Below are positions 55,706 to 62,570 of a stretch of 64,000 bases of DNA, in pieces (position 1 is the first letter of the stretch; each line of letters starts with the position of its first letter). This DNA comes from Sorangium cellulosum (lineage in GTDB: Bacteria; Myxococcota_A; Polyangia; Polyangiales; Polyangiaceae). The stretch is from the NCBI RefSeq assembly GCF_002950945.1, contig NZ_CP012673.1, positions 11,236,501 to 11,300,500 on the forward strand, written 5' to 3'. The translations under genes and the position numbers were made by a program. Below the pieces are notes generated by a model. That model was not told the DNA's origin, made no database searches, and was given only the letters and a program-made list of their open reading frames with translations.

Positions 55706-56605
55706 TCAGCCGAGCCACGGCTCGGAGCGGAGCCGCTCGACCAGGAAATCGACGAAGGCCCTGACCCGCGCGGCCGCGCGCCGGCCCTCCGGGTACACGA
55801 CGTGGATCGGCACCGGCGGGGGCTCCACGTCGGAGAGCACGATCTCGAGCTGCCCCTCGCGCAGCTCGGCGCCGATCTGATAGGACAGCACCCGCACGAG
55901 GCCTCGCCCGGCCAGCGCCGCCGCGATCCCGACGTCGACGGTGTTGACGACGAGCTGCCACGGCGGGTCGACCCGCTCCACCGTGGTTCCCGACCCGAAC
56001 GACCACTCCACGGGCGAACCCGCCAGCGAGAACGCGATCGTGTCGAACCGCGCGAGGTCGGCCGGGGTCCTCGGCGCGCCGCGCGCGGCCAGGTAGCCGG
56101 GCGACGCGCAGACCACCCGCCGCACCGCGCCGACCCGGACCGCGCTCAGCGACGAGTCCGGCAGGTGGGCTATCCGCACGGCGACGTCGAGCCCCTCGTC
56201 GAGCAGGTCGACCACGCGGTCGACGAGCAGCGTGCGCGCCGACACGCGCGGGTGGCGCGAGAGGAAGTCGAAGAGGACCGGCGCGACGAACATGCGCCCG
56301 AACATCACGGGCGCCGTCACCGCGAGCTGCCCCCGCAGGTCCGCGTGGGAGCCGGCCGCCGACACCTCGGCCTCCTCGATCTCGCCGAGGATCCGCTTGC
56401 AGTCCGCGAGGAACCGGGCGCCCGCCTCGGTCAGGCGGACGATGCGCGTCGTCCGGTGCAGCAGCCGCGTGCCGATCCGCTCCTCGAGCGCGGACACGGC
56501 CCGCGTCACCGCCGGCGGCGACATCGCGAGGCGCCGCGCCGCCGGCGCGAAGCCCTCTTCCTCGGCGACGGCGACGAACACCCGCATGGTCTCCAGGCGA
56601 TCCAC
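55706..56605 (-). CDS. LysR-family transcriptional regulator
   Basis: 299-aa regulator. The N-terminal winged helix-turn-helix is classical (RLETMRVFVAVAEEEGFAPAARRLAMSPPAVTRAVSALEERIG), followed by the substrate-binding domain (VTAPVMFGRMFVAPVLFDFLSRHPRV, VDLLDEGLDVAVRIAHLPDSSL). It belongs to the CrgA/DmlR-like subgroup by its start and LLHRTTR motif. GTG at 56605 is chosen because family homology begins there. It is divergent from the GST gene, with a 17-bp palindrome just upstream of its start. Confidence 0.94.
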   Translation of the reverse strand: MDRLETMRVFVAVAEEEGFAPAARRLAMSPPAVTRAVSALEERIGTRLLHRTTRIVRLTEAGARFLADCKRILGEIEEAEVSAAGSHADLRGQLAVTAPVMFGRMFVAPVLFDFLSRHPRVSARTLLVDRVVDLLDEGLDVAVRIAHLPDSSLSAVRVGAVRRVVCASPGYLAARGAPRTPADLARFDTIAFSLAGSPVEWSFGSGTTVERVDPPWQLVVNTVDVGIAAALAGRGLVRVLSYQIGAELREGQLEIVLSDVEPPPVPIHVVYPEGRRAAARVRAFVDFLVERLRSEPWLG

Positions 56606-56611
56606 CCGATT

Positions 56612-56628
56612 ATTCCAGTTCCTGGAAT
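56612..56628. promoter_or_regulatory. Palindromic LysR-type operator candidate
   Basis: ATTCCAG TTC CTGGAAT is a perfect 7+3+7 palindrome containing the T-N11-A LysR box. It sits 7 bases before the LysR start and about 115 bases before the divergent GST gene, the standard position for autoregulation plus target control. Confidence 0.65.
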
Positions 56629-56742
56629 GGTCCCTTGTCAAGGACGGACATTCACGCCGCTGCCGGGAATGAACATGGTTCTCCGGCGAGCGAGGCGCAT
56701 GTGCGCCGCGCCGCCTCCCGGTCAGCCGAAAGGACCTTCTCG

Positions 56743-57390
56743 ATGAACACCCCCGCCCAGCCGATCCGTCTTTATCGCCACCCGCTCTCGGGGCACGCGC
56801 ACCGCGTGGAGCTGTTCCTGTCGCTCCTCGGGCTCCCGTTCGAGCTCGTCGACGTCGACGTCGCCAGGGGCGCGCACAAGACGCCCGAGTTCCTGAGCAA
56901 GAATCCGTTCGGCCAGGTGCCGGTGATCGAGGACGGCGACGTCACGCTGGCCGACAGCAACGCGATCCTCGTCTACCTGGCGGCGCGGTACGACGCGCGC
57001 GAGACGGCGGAGCGCTGGCTCCCGCGCGATCCGGTGGCGGCCGCGGAGGTGCAGCGGTGGCTCTCCGTCGCGGCCGGGCAGCTCGCGTCGGGGCCCGCGG
57101 CCGCGCGCGTCGCGAAGGTGTTCGGCATCAAGGTGGATTACGAGCGGGCCGTGTCGATCGCCGCGCAGCTCTTCACGGTGCTCGACCAGCACCTGGCCGC
57201 GCGGCGTTTCCTCGCCGGCGACGGCCCGACCATCGCGGATGTCGCGATGTACAGCTACACCGCGCACGCGCCGGAGGGCGGCGTGTCCCTCGACCCGTAT
57301 GGCCACGTGCGCGCCTGGCTCGCGCGTGTGGAGGACCTGCCCGGCTTCGTGCCGATGAAGCGGACGCCAGCAGCGCAGCCGGTGTCCTGA
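56743..57390 (+). CDS. Glutathione S-transferase
   Basis: 215-aa GST. The thioredoxin-like N-domain has LYRHPLSGHAHRVELFLSLLGLPFE (Ser as likely catalytic residue), NPFGQVPVIEDGDVTLADSNAILVYLA (glutathione-binding cis-Pro and Asp-Ser); the helical C-domain includes AGDGPTIADVAMYSY. GAAAGGA lies before the ATG at 56743. Divergent from the LysR gene and followed by the PPOX-type gene 99 bases later; probably a detoxification pair under LysR control. Confidence 0.93.
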   Translation: MNTPAQPIRLYRHPLSGHAHRVELFLSLLGLPFELVDVDVARGAHKTPEFLSKNPFGQVPVIEDGDVTLADSNAILVYLAARYDARETAERWLPRDPVAAAEVQRWLSVAAGQLASGPAAARVAKVFGIKVDYERAVSIAAQLFTVLDQHLAARRFLAGDGPTIADVAMYSYTAHAPEGGVSLDPYGHVRAWLARVEDLPGFVPMKRTPAAQPVS

Positions 57391-57489
57391 CGCCCGTGGG
57401 AGACCGCCGGGTCGCCGCGATCCGGCCCGGCGGAGTCCCGTGGCTTTTGGAGCGCCGCTCCGGATCGCCATGCCGCGGAGGAACACCCC

Positions 57490-58536
57490 ATGTCACACGA
57501 GCTCACGCCGAGATCTCCCGCAGCTCCCCTGCCCGGCTGGCCCGGCGAGCGGTCGCCGTACCACGCGGGTGAGATGGCCGTTCAGGAGCGGGTCGGAGCG
57601 CGCGAGCGGGCCGAGCGCGCCGGGCGCCGGATCATCCGGGACTTCATGCCCGATCAGCACCGCGAGCTGTTCGCGAAGTTGCCTTTCTTGCTCGCCGGAA
57701 CGCTCGACGCGCAGCGCCGCCCCTGGGCCTCGATCCTCGTGGGGCGGCCGGGGTTCATCTCGTCTCCCGAGCCGCGGACGCTCCGGGTGGGCGCCCGCCC
57801 CGGCGCTGGAGATCCCGCCGGAGCGAGCCTCGCGACGGGCGCGCCCGTCGGGCTGCTCGGCATCCAGCTGGAGACCCGCCGCCGCAACCGGATGAACGGC
57901 ACGATCGTCGAGGCCGGCGAGGGTGGCTTCGTGGTCCGGGTGGGGCAGAGCTTCGGCAACTGCGCGCAGTACATCCAGGCGCGAGAGCCCGTGTTCGTGA
58001 GGGACCCGGCGGCGGCCGCCGCCACGTCACGCGCGGCGCTCGCGGAAGGGCCGGTCCTGTCGGCCGCGGCGGCGGCGCTGGTCGGGCGCGCGGACACGTT
58101 CTTCATCGCGACCGCCGCGCCGGCCGCGCGCGGCGGCGATGCGGTCGAGGGCGCCGATGTCTCGCACCGGGGCGGCAAGCCGGGCTTCGTGCGCGTCGCC
58201 GAGGAGGGCGGGCGCACCGTCCTGACGTCGCCGGACTTCCCCGGCAACTCCGCCTTCAACACGTTCGGCAACCTGGCGCTCGACCGGCGCGCCGGCGTGC
58301 TCTTCATCGACTTCGCCTCAGGCGACCTCCTGTCGCTGACCGGCGAGGCGGAGGTGGTCTGGGACGGGCCCGAGCTCGCCGCGTTCGCCGGCGCGGCGCG
58401 GCTCCTCAGGTTCCACGTGACCGAGGGCGTCCGGCTCGAGGACGCCCTGCCGCTGCGCTGGTCGGCGCCGGAGGCCGCACGCGAGGTCGCGGCGACCGGC
58501 TCGTGGGAGGAGGTCGCGCGCGAGATGTCGAGGTGA
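57490..58536 (+). CDS. PPOX-class (pyridoxamine 5'-phosphate oxidase-like) flavin protein
   Basis: 348-aa protein with an N-terminal extension (MAVQERVGARERAERAGRRII) and a split-barrel flavin-binding region; DVSHRGGKPGFVRV and LTSPDFPGNSAFNTFGNLALD are typical of this PPOX subgroup often found beside GST genes. Likely an FMN-dependent reductase or oxidase acting on small substrates. It follows the GST gene on the same strand and may share its LysR control. Confidence 0.85.
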   Translation: MSHELTPRSPAAPLPGWPGERSPYHAGEMAVQERVGARERAERAGRRIIRDFMPDQHRELFAKLPFLLAGTLDAQRRPWASILVGRPGFISSPEPRTLRVGARPGAGDPAGASLATGAPVGLLGIQLETRRRNRMNGTIVEAGEGGFVVRVGQSFGNCAQYIQAREPVFVRDPAAAAATSRAALAEGPVLSAAAAALVGRADTFFIATAAPAARGGDAVEGADVSHRGGKPGFVRVAEEGGRTVLTSPDFPGNSAFNTFGNLALDRRAGVLFIDFASGDLLSLTGEAEVVWDGPELAAFAGAARLLRFHVTEGVRLEDALPLRWSAPEAAREVAATGSWEEVAREMSR

Positions 58537-58578
58537 GATCGCCGCGCTGTGCGCGTTGCAGGGGGCTGGAGGCGCCGT

Positions 58579-59451
58579 TCAGGAGGTCGCGGAGGAGAGG
58601 AGCTCCCTGGCATCGTTGATGACCGCCGCGCGGCGGACCCATAGGTCGAGCTCGGCGAGATCGGTGCTCGCGAGGACGCGCTCCCGGACGTCGGCGGGGA
58701 CCTCGAGCCCTCGGGCCTCCAGGAAGGTGAGCACTGCCTGCGCCTTGGCCTTGATTTCCCCCTTCGCCACGTAACTGCGCGCGAATTCACTCTGAAACTC
58801 GTATCCAGCCTTCATCATCGCCTCCAACGTCCGCCTCGCCGCTGCGTTCAGCGAGGATAGCACCAGGTCCCCGTAGACGGCGCGACGCTCCTCATCGAGC
58901 CCAGCTGCCGCCGCCAGGAACGCCACGCCGATCGCCTCTCCCGCCTCACCTTGCCCGTGCGCCAGGGCCGAGAGCACGGCCAGCTCGGGCGCCGCCTTCG
59001 CCAGCTCGGCATCGGTGATGACCGGGACGCCCTGAGGTCCAAGCACAAGCGGCACCAGGAGCCAGCCAGGGTGGCCGGTGTCGATCGGCTGCGAGCACCA
59101 CCGCGCCATCTTCGGGTCGATCGTCACGACCAGCAGCCGGGTCGGGCAGCGGTGCCGGGCCCGCGTCTGGGTGACGTACACCGGCCAGACGTACGGCTTG
59201 TCCAGGTCCGGGCCGAGCTGGACCTCGACCACGATCGCCATCGCGGGCCGCTGCTGCTCGCCGACGAGCAGCACGATGACGGCGTCCGCCCGCCGGTCCG
59301 AGGGCACGATCTCGGAGAGGTCGGAGGACTCGACCCGCGCCTCCGTGAAGGCCGGGACCGGCTGGCCGAGCGCATCCTGCAGCATCTCGGCGGCCAGCGT
59401 CGGCCGGTTCTTGAACAGCTCGACCAGGGCTTCGTGGGTTACTGAGGGCAT
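58579..59451 (-). CDS. Rpn-like PD-(D/E)XK nuclease/putative transposase, copy 2
   Basis: 290-aa near-duplicate of the gene at 10016-10936 (about 90% identical by eye), with the same MPSVTHEALVELFKNRP start, RRADAVIVLL and MAIVVEVQLGPDLDK active-site stretches. It lacks the EKGL repeats of copy 1 (AKGEIKAKAQ instead), so that region expands and contracts. Start chosen at 59451 rather than 59493 because only this point is shared with copy 1. About 165 bp upstream is also shared and ends at the dispersed repeat. Confidence 0.85.
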   Translation of the reverse strand: MPSVTHEALVELFKNRPTLAAEMLQDALGQPVPAFTEARVESSDLSEIVPSDRRADAVIVLLVGEQQRPAMAIVVEVQLGPDLDKPYVWPVYVTQTRARHRCPTRLLVVTIDPKMARWCSQPIDTGHPGWLLVPLVLGPQGVPVITDAELAKAAPELAVLSALAHGQGEAGEAIGVAFLAAAAGLDEERRAVYGDLVLSSLNAAARRTLEAMMKAGYEFQSEFARSYVAKGEIKAKAQAVLTFLEARGLEVPADVRERVLASTDLAELDLWVRRAAVINDARELLSSATS

Positions 59452-59577
59452 GGGGGCGTCTCTCGGGCAGGTACACTCATGTTGAATTTCCACGCGGCGT
59501 GTCAGGCTCCTGCGGTGGGTCTCGCAGGGGCCGAAGCAGCCGCCTCGCTCTCTTGAATTCCAGGCAGCTTCCCGGGT

Positions 59578-59618
59578 TCGTCACGCCGTGTGACCTGCGT
59601 ATGCCCCGACGCCAGGGC
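59578..59618 (-). repeat. Dispersed ~41-bp repeat, copy 2
   Basis: Reverse-strand copy of the repeat at 9850-9890, differing at two central bases (CATACG for CGCACG). In both places it lies about 125-165 bases before the Rpn-like start codon in the same orientation. Confidence 0.75.
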
Positions 59619-59849
59619 GTGGGGCTTCAAGCCAAGAAGACCAGCAGGCCCTGCGCCGACGCGAGAGGGAGGATCCGCCGAGCGGCACCGCGTAGACCAC
59701 GAAGAGCGCGATCGACTCGCCACCACGTCCGCAATCGTCTCGGCCTTCACCTCGACCTCGTCGATCGCGATCCACGCCGCCTCCGGGCGCTCGTTCAGGC
59801 CTTGCGTATTGTATACGTCGATCGTCACCGATCCCGCGGCGAGATCCGC

Positions 59850-59957
59850 GTGTTGGCTCGCGATTCCTTCCGCTCGAAGGACGAGCTCCACAATAAGGTC
59901 CACGCCTACTTGTGGTGGCGCAACGAGCGCGCCGAGCCGTTCGAGTGGACCTGCCGC
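59850..59957 (+). pseudogene. IS630-type transposase C-terminal fragment
   Basis: About 36 codons (VLARDSFRSKDEL, KVHAYLWWRNERAEPFEWT) match the very end of IS630-family transposases, where a Glu-rich helix and the RPF-W motif are usual. No other part of the transposase is nearby. A relic between two copies of the dispersed repeat. Confidence 0.5.
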
Positions 59958-60041
59958 CCGGCGTCGTGGTCGGCCATCCTGGCAGGACATCAGACGGGCC
60001 CGACTAGTCCTGTTACGAGCATCGGCCTGGGCTCGTTCGCT

Positions 60042-60077
60042 GCCGTGTGACCTCCGTGTGCCCCGACGTCAGGGCAC
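60042..60077 (-). repeat. Dispersed repeat, copy 3 (partial)
   Basis: Reverse-strand partial copy (GTGCCCTGACGTCGGGGCAC.CGGAGGTCACACGGC) in the same orientation as copy 2, 460 bases further right, but without an Rpn-like gene attached. It may mark the far end of a larger element or an independent insertion. Confidence 0.6.
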
Positions 60078-60197
60078 GAGGCTCCACGAGAGGGCACTCG
60101 GGTATACGAGAGGAATCGAGCCTTCGATGGGCTCTGACACCGCTCCGACGCGTCCGACGCGGCGTCCGCCGTATCTCTCGCGCATGCGGCCCTCGGA

Positions 60198-60231
60198 TTC
60201 AGCTCCGGGTTCGATTCCCGGCGCCTCCACC
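60198..60231 (+). tRNA. tRNA or tmRNA 3'-end fragment
   Basis: CCGGG TTCGATT CCCGG forms a perfect T-arm (60205-60221), followed by CGCCTCCA and CC, a normal acceptor 3' strand. The matching 5' acceptor (GGAGGCG), D-arm and anticodon arm are absent upstream, so this is a truncated copy, as left at the attachment site of an integrative element. Loss of the 5' part means it cannot fold as a tRNA. A CACGG/CCGTG hairpin follows at 60239-60254. Confidence 0.6.
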
Positions 60232-60349
60232 CGAGAAACACGGTAAAATCCGTGGTCTTACCTTGTCGTGTGCCCCCCAAAATTTCAGGTCGCCTGGTGA
60301 GATGTTCGTCGCATCCTCCGCGACTCCCCCTCTCCCGCTCCTCACCGCC

Positions 60350-61411
60350 TCACGCCTCCACCAGCGGCAACCTCCGCCCTGCCTCCGCCCGCTGCTCCTT
60401 GAGCCGCGCCCGCCGCATCTTGTGCCACGCGAGGATCCCCGCATCAGCCCGCACGCAGCGGGCCCCGCCCAGATCGGGGTCGCGCGGCTCGGTGGACTCG
60501 AGCATCCGCTGGTCGCCCGGCTGGATCAGCCGGAACTCCAGCCAGAGCCCGAGCCAGGCGAGCGCCCGGCCGATCACCGGCACCGGCATGTAATACCGCC
60601 CCACGATCAACGTCCGCCCCGCGTCGATCGGCGCGCACCCCGCCACGCCCATCGTATAGCCCCCGAGCGACAGGCGGATCACGCCGGGAAAACGCACCTC
60701 CATCGCAAATTTCCACCCCCCGCGCCCATCCCACGGTTCCCCGTCGTCCTTGCGGAGCACCCCTTCGGCGTGGAGGACGTCGCCTTCCACGCGGACGTCG
60801 TACGGGTCGAGCTGCGCCCCGACGCCGAAGACCCAGGGGCGGTGCGCGAACGGCAAATGGTGGAGGTCGAGCATGCCCTCCATCGCGCGCGCGAACGGCA
60901 CGTCCCACTCCATGCACGCGGTGTGGGCGTGGCGTTCGTCGGGCGGCAGGCCGTCGAACCACGGCACGGGCGGCAGCTCGGCCGCGCCCTCGCCCCGCCG
61001 ATCGGCCGCCCCCTCGCCCGGGCGGTCGCCCCACCAGAGCCACACGAGGCCGCGGTGCTCGCGCACCTCGAAGCGGGTGAGCGCGAGCGCCGCGCCCGCG
61101 CCGCCCGCGACCGCCGCGCGGCCCTCGCAGGGCATCGCGACGCAGCGGCCGTCCGCGGAGAACCTGAAGCCGTGGTACGGGCACTCGATCGCCCCGTCCA
61201 CCACGCGCCCGAGGCCGAGGTCCGCGCCGCGGTGCGGGCAGCGCGCCCGCGCCGCGACGAGGGCGCCGCGCCCGTCGCGGAACAGCACGATCCGCGTCCC
61301 GAAGCGCTCGACCGTGACCGGCCGCTTGCCCACGGCACGGGCGTTCGCGATGATGTACCAGGCGCCCTCGACGAACGCGCCGCGCCCCTCCTCGATGCCT
61401 TGCTGTCCCAT
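60350..61411 (-). CDS. Rieske [2Fe-2S] ring-hydroxylating oxygenase, alpha-subunit-like
   Basis: 353-aa non-heme iron oxygenase. The N-terminal Rieske domain has CPHRGADLG and CPYHGFRF (the two Cys-x-His / Cys-x-x-His cluster ligands), with VGKRPVTVERFGTRIVLFRD before it. The C-terminal catalytic domain has EGMLDLHHLPFAHR with the Asp and two His typical of the mononuclear iron site. Single-component types act on lipids, sterols or pigments (VanA/KshA-like groups); substrate not assignable. GGAGGAGC precedes the ATG. Divergent from the AraC gene, 50 bases between starts, so that regulator probably controls it. Confidence 0.9.
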   Translation of the reverse strand: MGQQGIEEGRGAFVEGAWYIIANARAVGKRPVTVERFGTRIVLFRDGRGALVAARARCPHRGADLGLGRVVDGAIECPYHGFRFSADGRCVAMPCEGRAAVAGGAGAALALTRFEVREHRGLVWLWWGDRPGEGAADRRGEGAAELPPVPWFDGLPPDERHAHTACMEWDVPFARAMEGMLDLHHLPFAHRPWVFGVGAQLDPYDVRVEGDVLHAEGVLRKDDGEPWDGRGGWKFAMEVRFPGVIRLSLGGYTMGVAGCAPIDAGRTLIVGRYYMPVPVIGRALAWLGLWLEFRLIQPGDQRMLESTEPRDPDLGGARCVRADAGILAWHKMRRARLKEQRAEAGRRLPLVEA

Positions 61412-61461
61412 GATGCTCCTCCGATCGCCGGAAACCTTGGGGCTTGCCCGGCGGGAACGCC

Positions 61462-62559
61462 GTGACCGCGCGCGCCACAACGGCTGACCTGCGGCGCCAG
61501 ACGGCGGCGGCCCCGGCGCGCGCGCCGAGCCTCTGGGCCCGCATCGCCGCGCAGCTCGCGGGCTACGCCGAGCAGCGCGGGGCTGACCGGGGCGCGCTGC
61601 TCGAGGCCGCGGGGCTCCCGCCCGCGGCCCTCGCCGACCCCGACGCGCGCGTGCCGCTCGAGGCCTTCTACACGCTCGTCGAGGCCGCGGTCGCGGCGCT
61701 CGCGGACCCGCACCTCGGCCTCGGCTTCGCGGGGCGTTTCCAGCCGGAGCACCTCGACGCGCTCGGCTTCCTGGCGATGAGCAGCCCCACCCTCGGCGAG
61801 GCGCTCCGCCGGATGCTCCGCTACCAGCAGCTCTGGAACGAGGGCGAGCGCTACACCCTGGAGATCCGCGGGGATCGCGCGCACCTCGGGTTCGCGCCGT
61901 TCGGGCCCGACCGGCCCGCCCACGGCCAGATGGCCGAGGTGTTCGCGCTCGACGTGCTCGTGAACGCCGGGCAGATGAGCGGCGCGCCGATCGAGGCGAT
62001 CGCGGTGCGCTTCCGCCACGCGCCGGCGGGTGATCCGGCGGAGAAGGAGCGGCGGATCGGCTCGCGGCTCGCGTTCGGCGCGCCGGCGACCGAGCTGGTC
62101 ATGCCGGCGGAGGTGCTGGAACGGCCGCTGCCGCACGCGAACGAGGCGCTCGCCGCGTTCCTGGAGCGCCAGGTGGGCGCGCTGGCGGCGAGGCTCCCGG
62201 GCGCGGCGCCGGCCCCGCCGGCGCTCGCGCAGCGCGTGCGGTCGCTGCTCGGCGAGCAGCTGCGCGAGGGCGCCGACCTGCCGGCGCTCGCGGCGCGCTT
62301 ACGCATGAGCCCGCGCACGCTCCAGCGCCGGCTCCGGGACGAGGGGACGTCGCTGAACGCCCTGCTCGACGAGGTCCGGCGCGCCCGCGCGGCGGCGCTG
62401 CTGGAGGCCGACATGGCGATCGCGGAGGTGGCGTACCTGCTCGGCTACTCCGAGCCGAGCGCCTTCCACCGGGCGTTCCGGCGCTGGACCGGCGCGACGC
62501 CGGAAGGGTTCCGGGCGCGGGCCGCCGAGGCGCGGGCCGCGCGGCCGAGCGGACGGTAA
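61462..62559 (+). CDS. AraC-family regulator with Arabinose_bd-type N-domain
   Basis: 365-aa regulator. The N-domain (residues ~15-210) resembles the Arabinose_bd/ArgR-like group: LLEAAGLPPAALADPDARVPLEAFYTLVEAA, LGFLAMSSPTLGEALRRMLRYQQLW. The C-terminal AraC HTH has LAARLRMSPRTLQRRLRDEGTSLNALLDEVR and IAEVAYLLGYSEPSAFHRAFRRWTGATPEGFR. GTG at 61462 is preferred over a TTG at 61444. Such regulators often respond to fatty acids or aromatic compounds and sit beside the genes they control, here the Rieske oxygenase. Confidence 0.92.
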   Translation: MTARATTADLRRQTAAAPARAPSLWARIAAQLAGYAEQRGADRGALLEAAGLPPAALADPDARVPLEAFYTLVEAAVAALADPHLGLGFAGRFQPEHLDALGFLAMSSPTLGEALRRMLRYQQLWNEGERYTLEIRGDRAHLGFAPFGPDRPAHGQMAEVFALDVLVNAGQMSGAPIEAIAVRFRHAPAGDPAEKERRIGSRLAFGAPATELVMPAEVLERPLPHANEALAAFLERQVGALAARLPGAAPAPPALAQRVRSLLGEQLREGADLPALAARLRMSPRTLQRRLRDEGTSLNALLDEVRRARAAALLEADMAIAEVAYLLGYSEPSAFHRAFRRWTGATPEGFRARAAEARAARPSGR

Positions 62560-62570
62560 GCGGCCGCTGC

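Noticed and set aside
60199-60444. Reverse frame ending GAGNRTRS, and the neighbouring one with RRRESNPE
   Set aside because: These peptides arise from translating the antisense of a tRNA/tmRNA T-arm; not real proteins.
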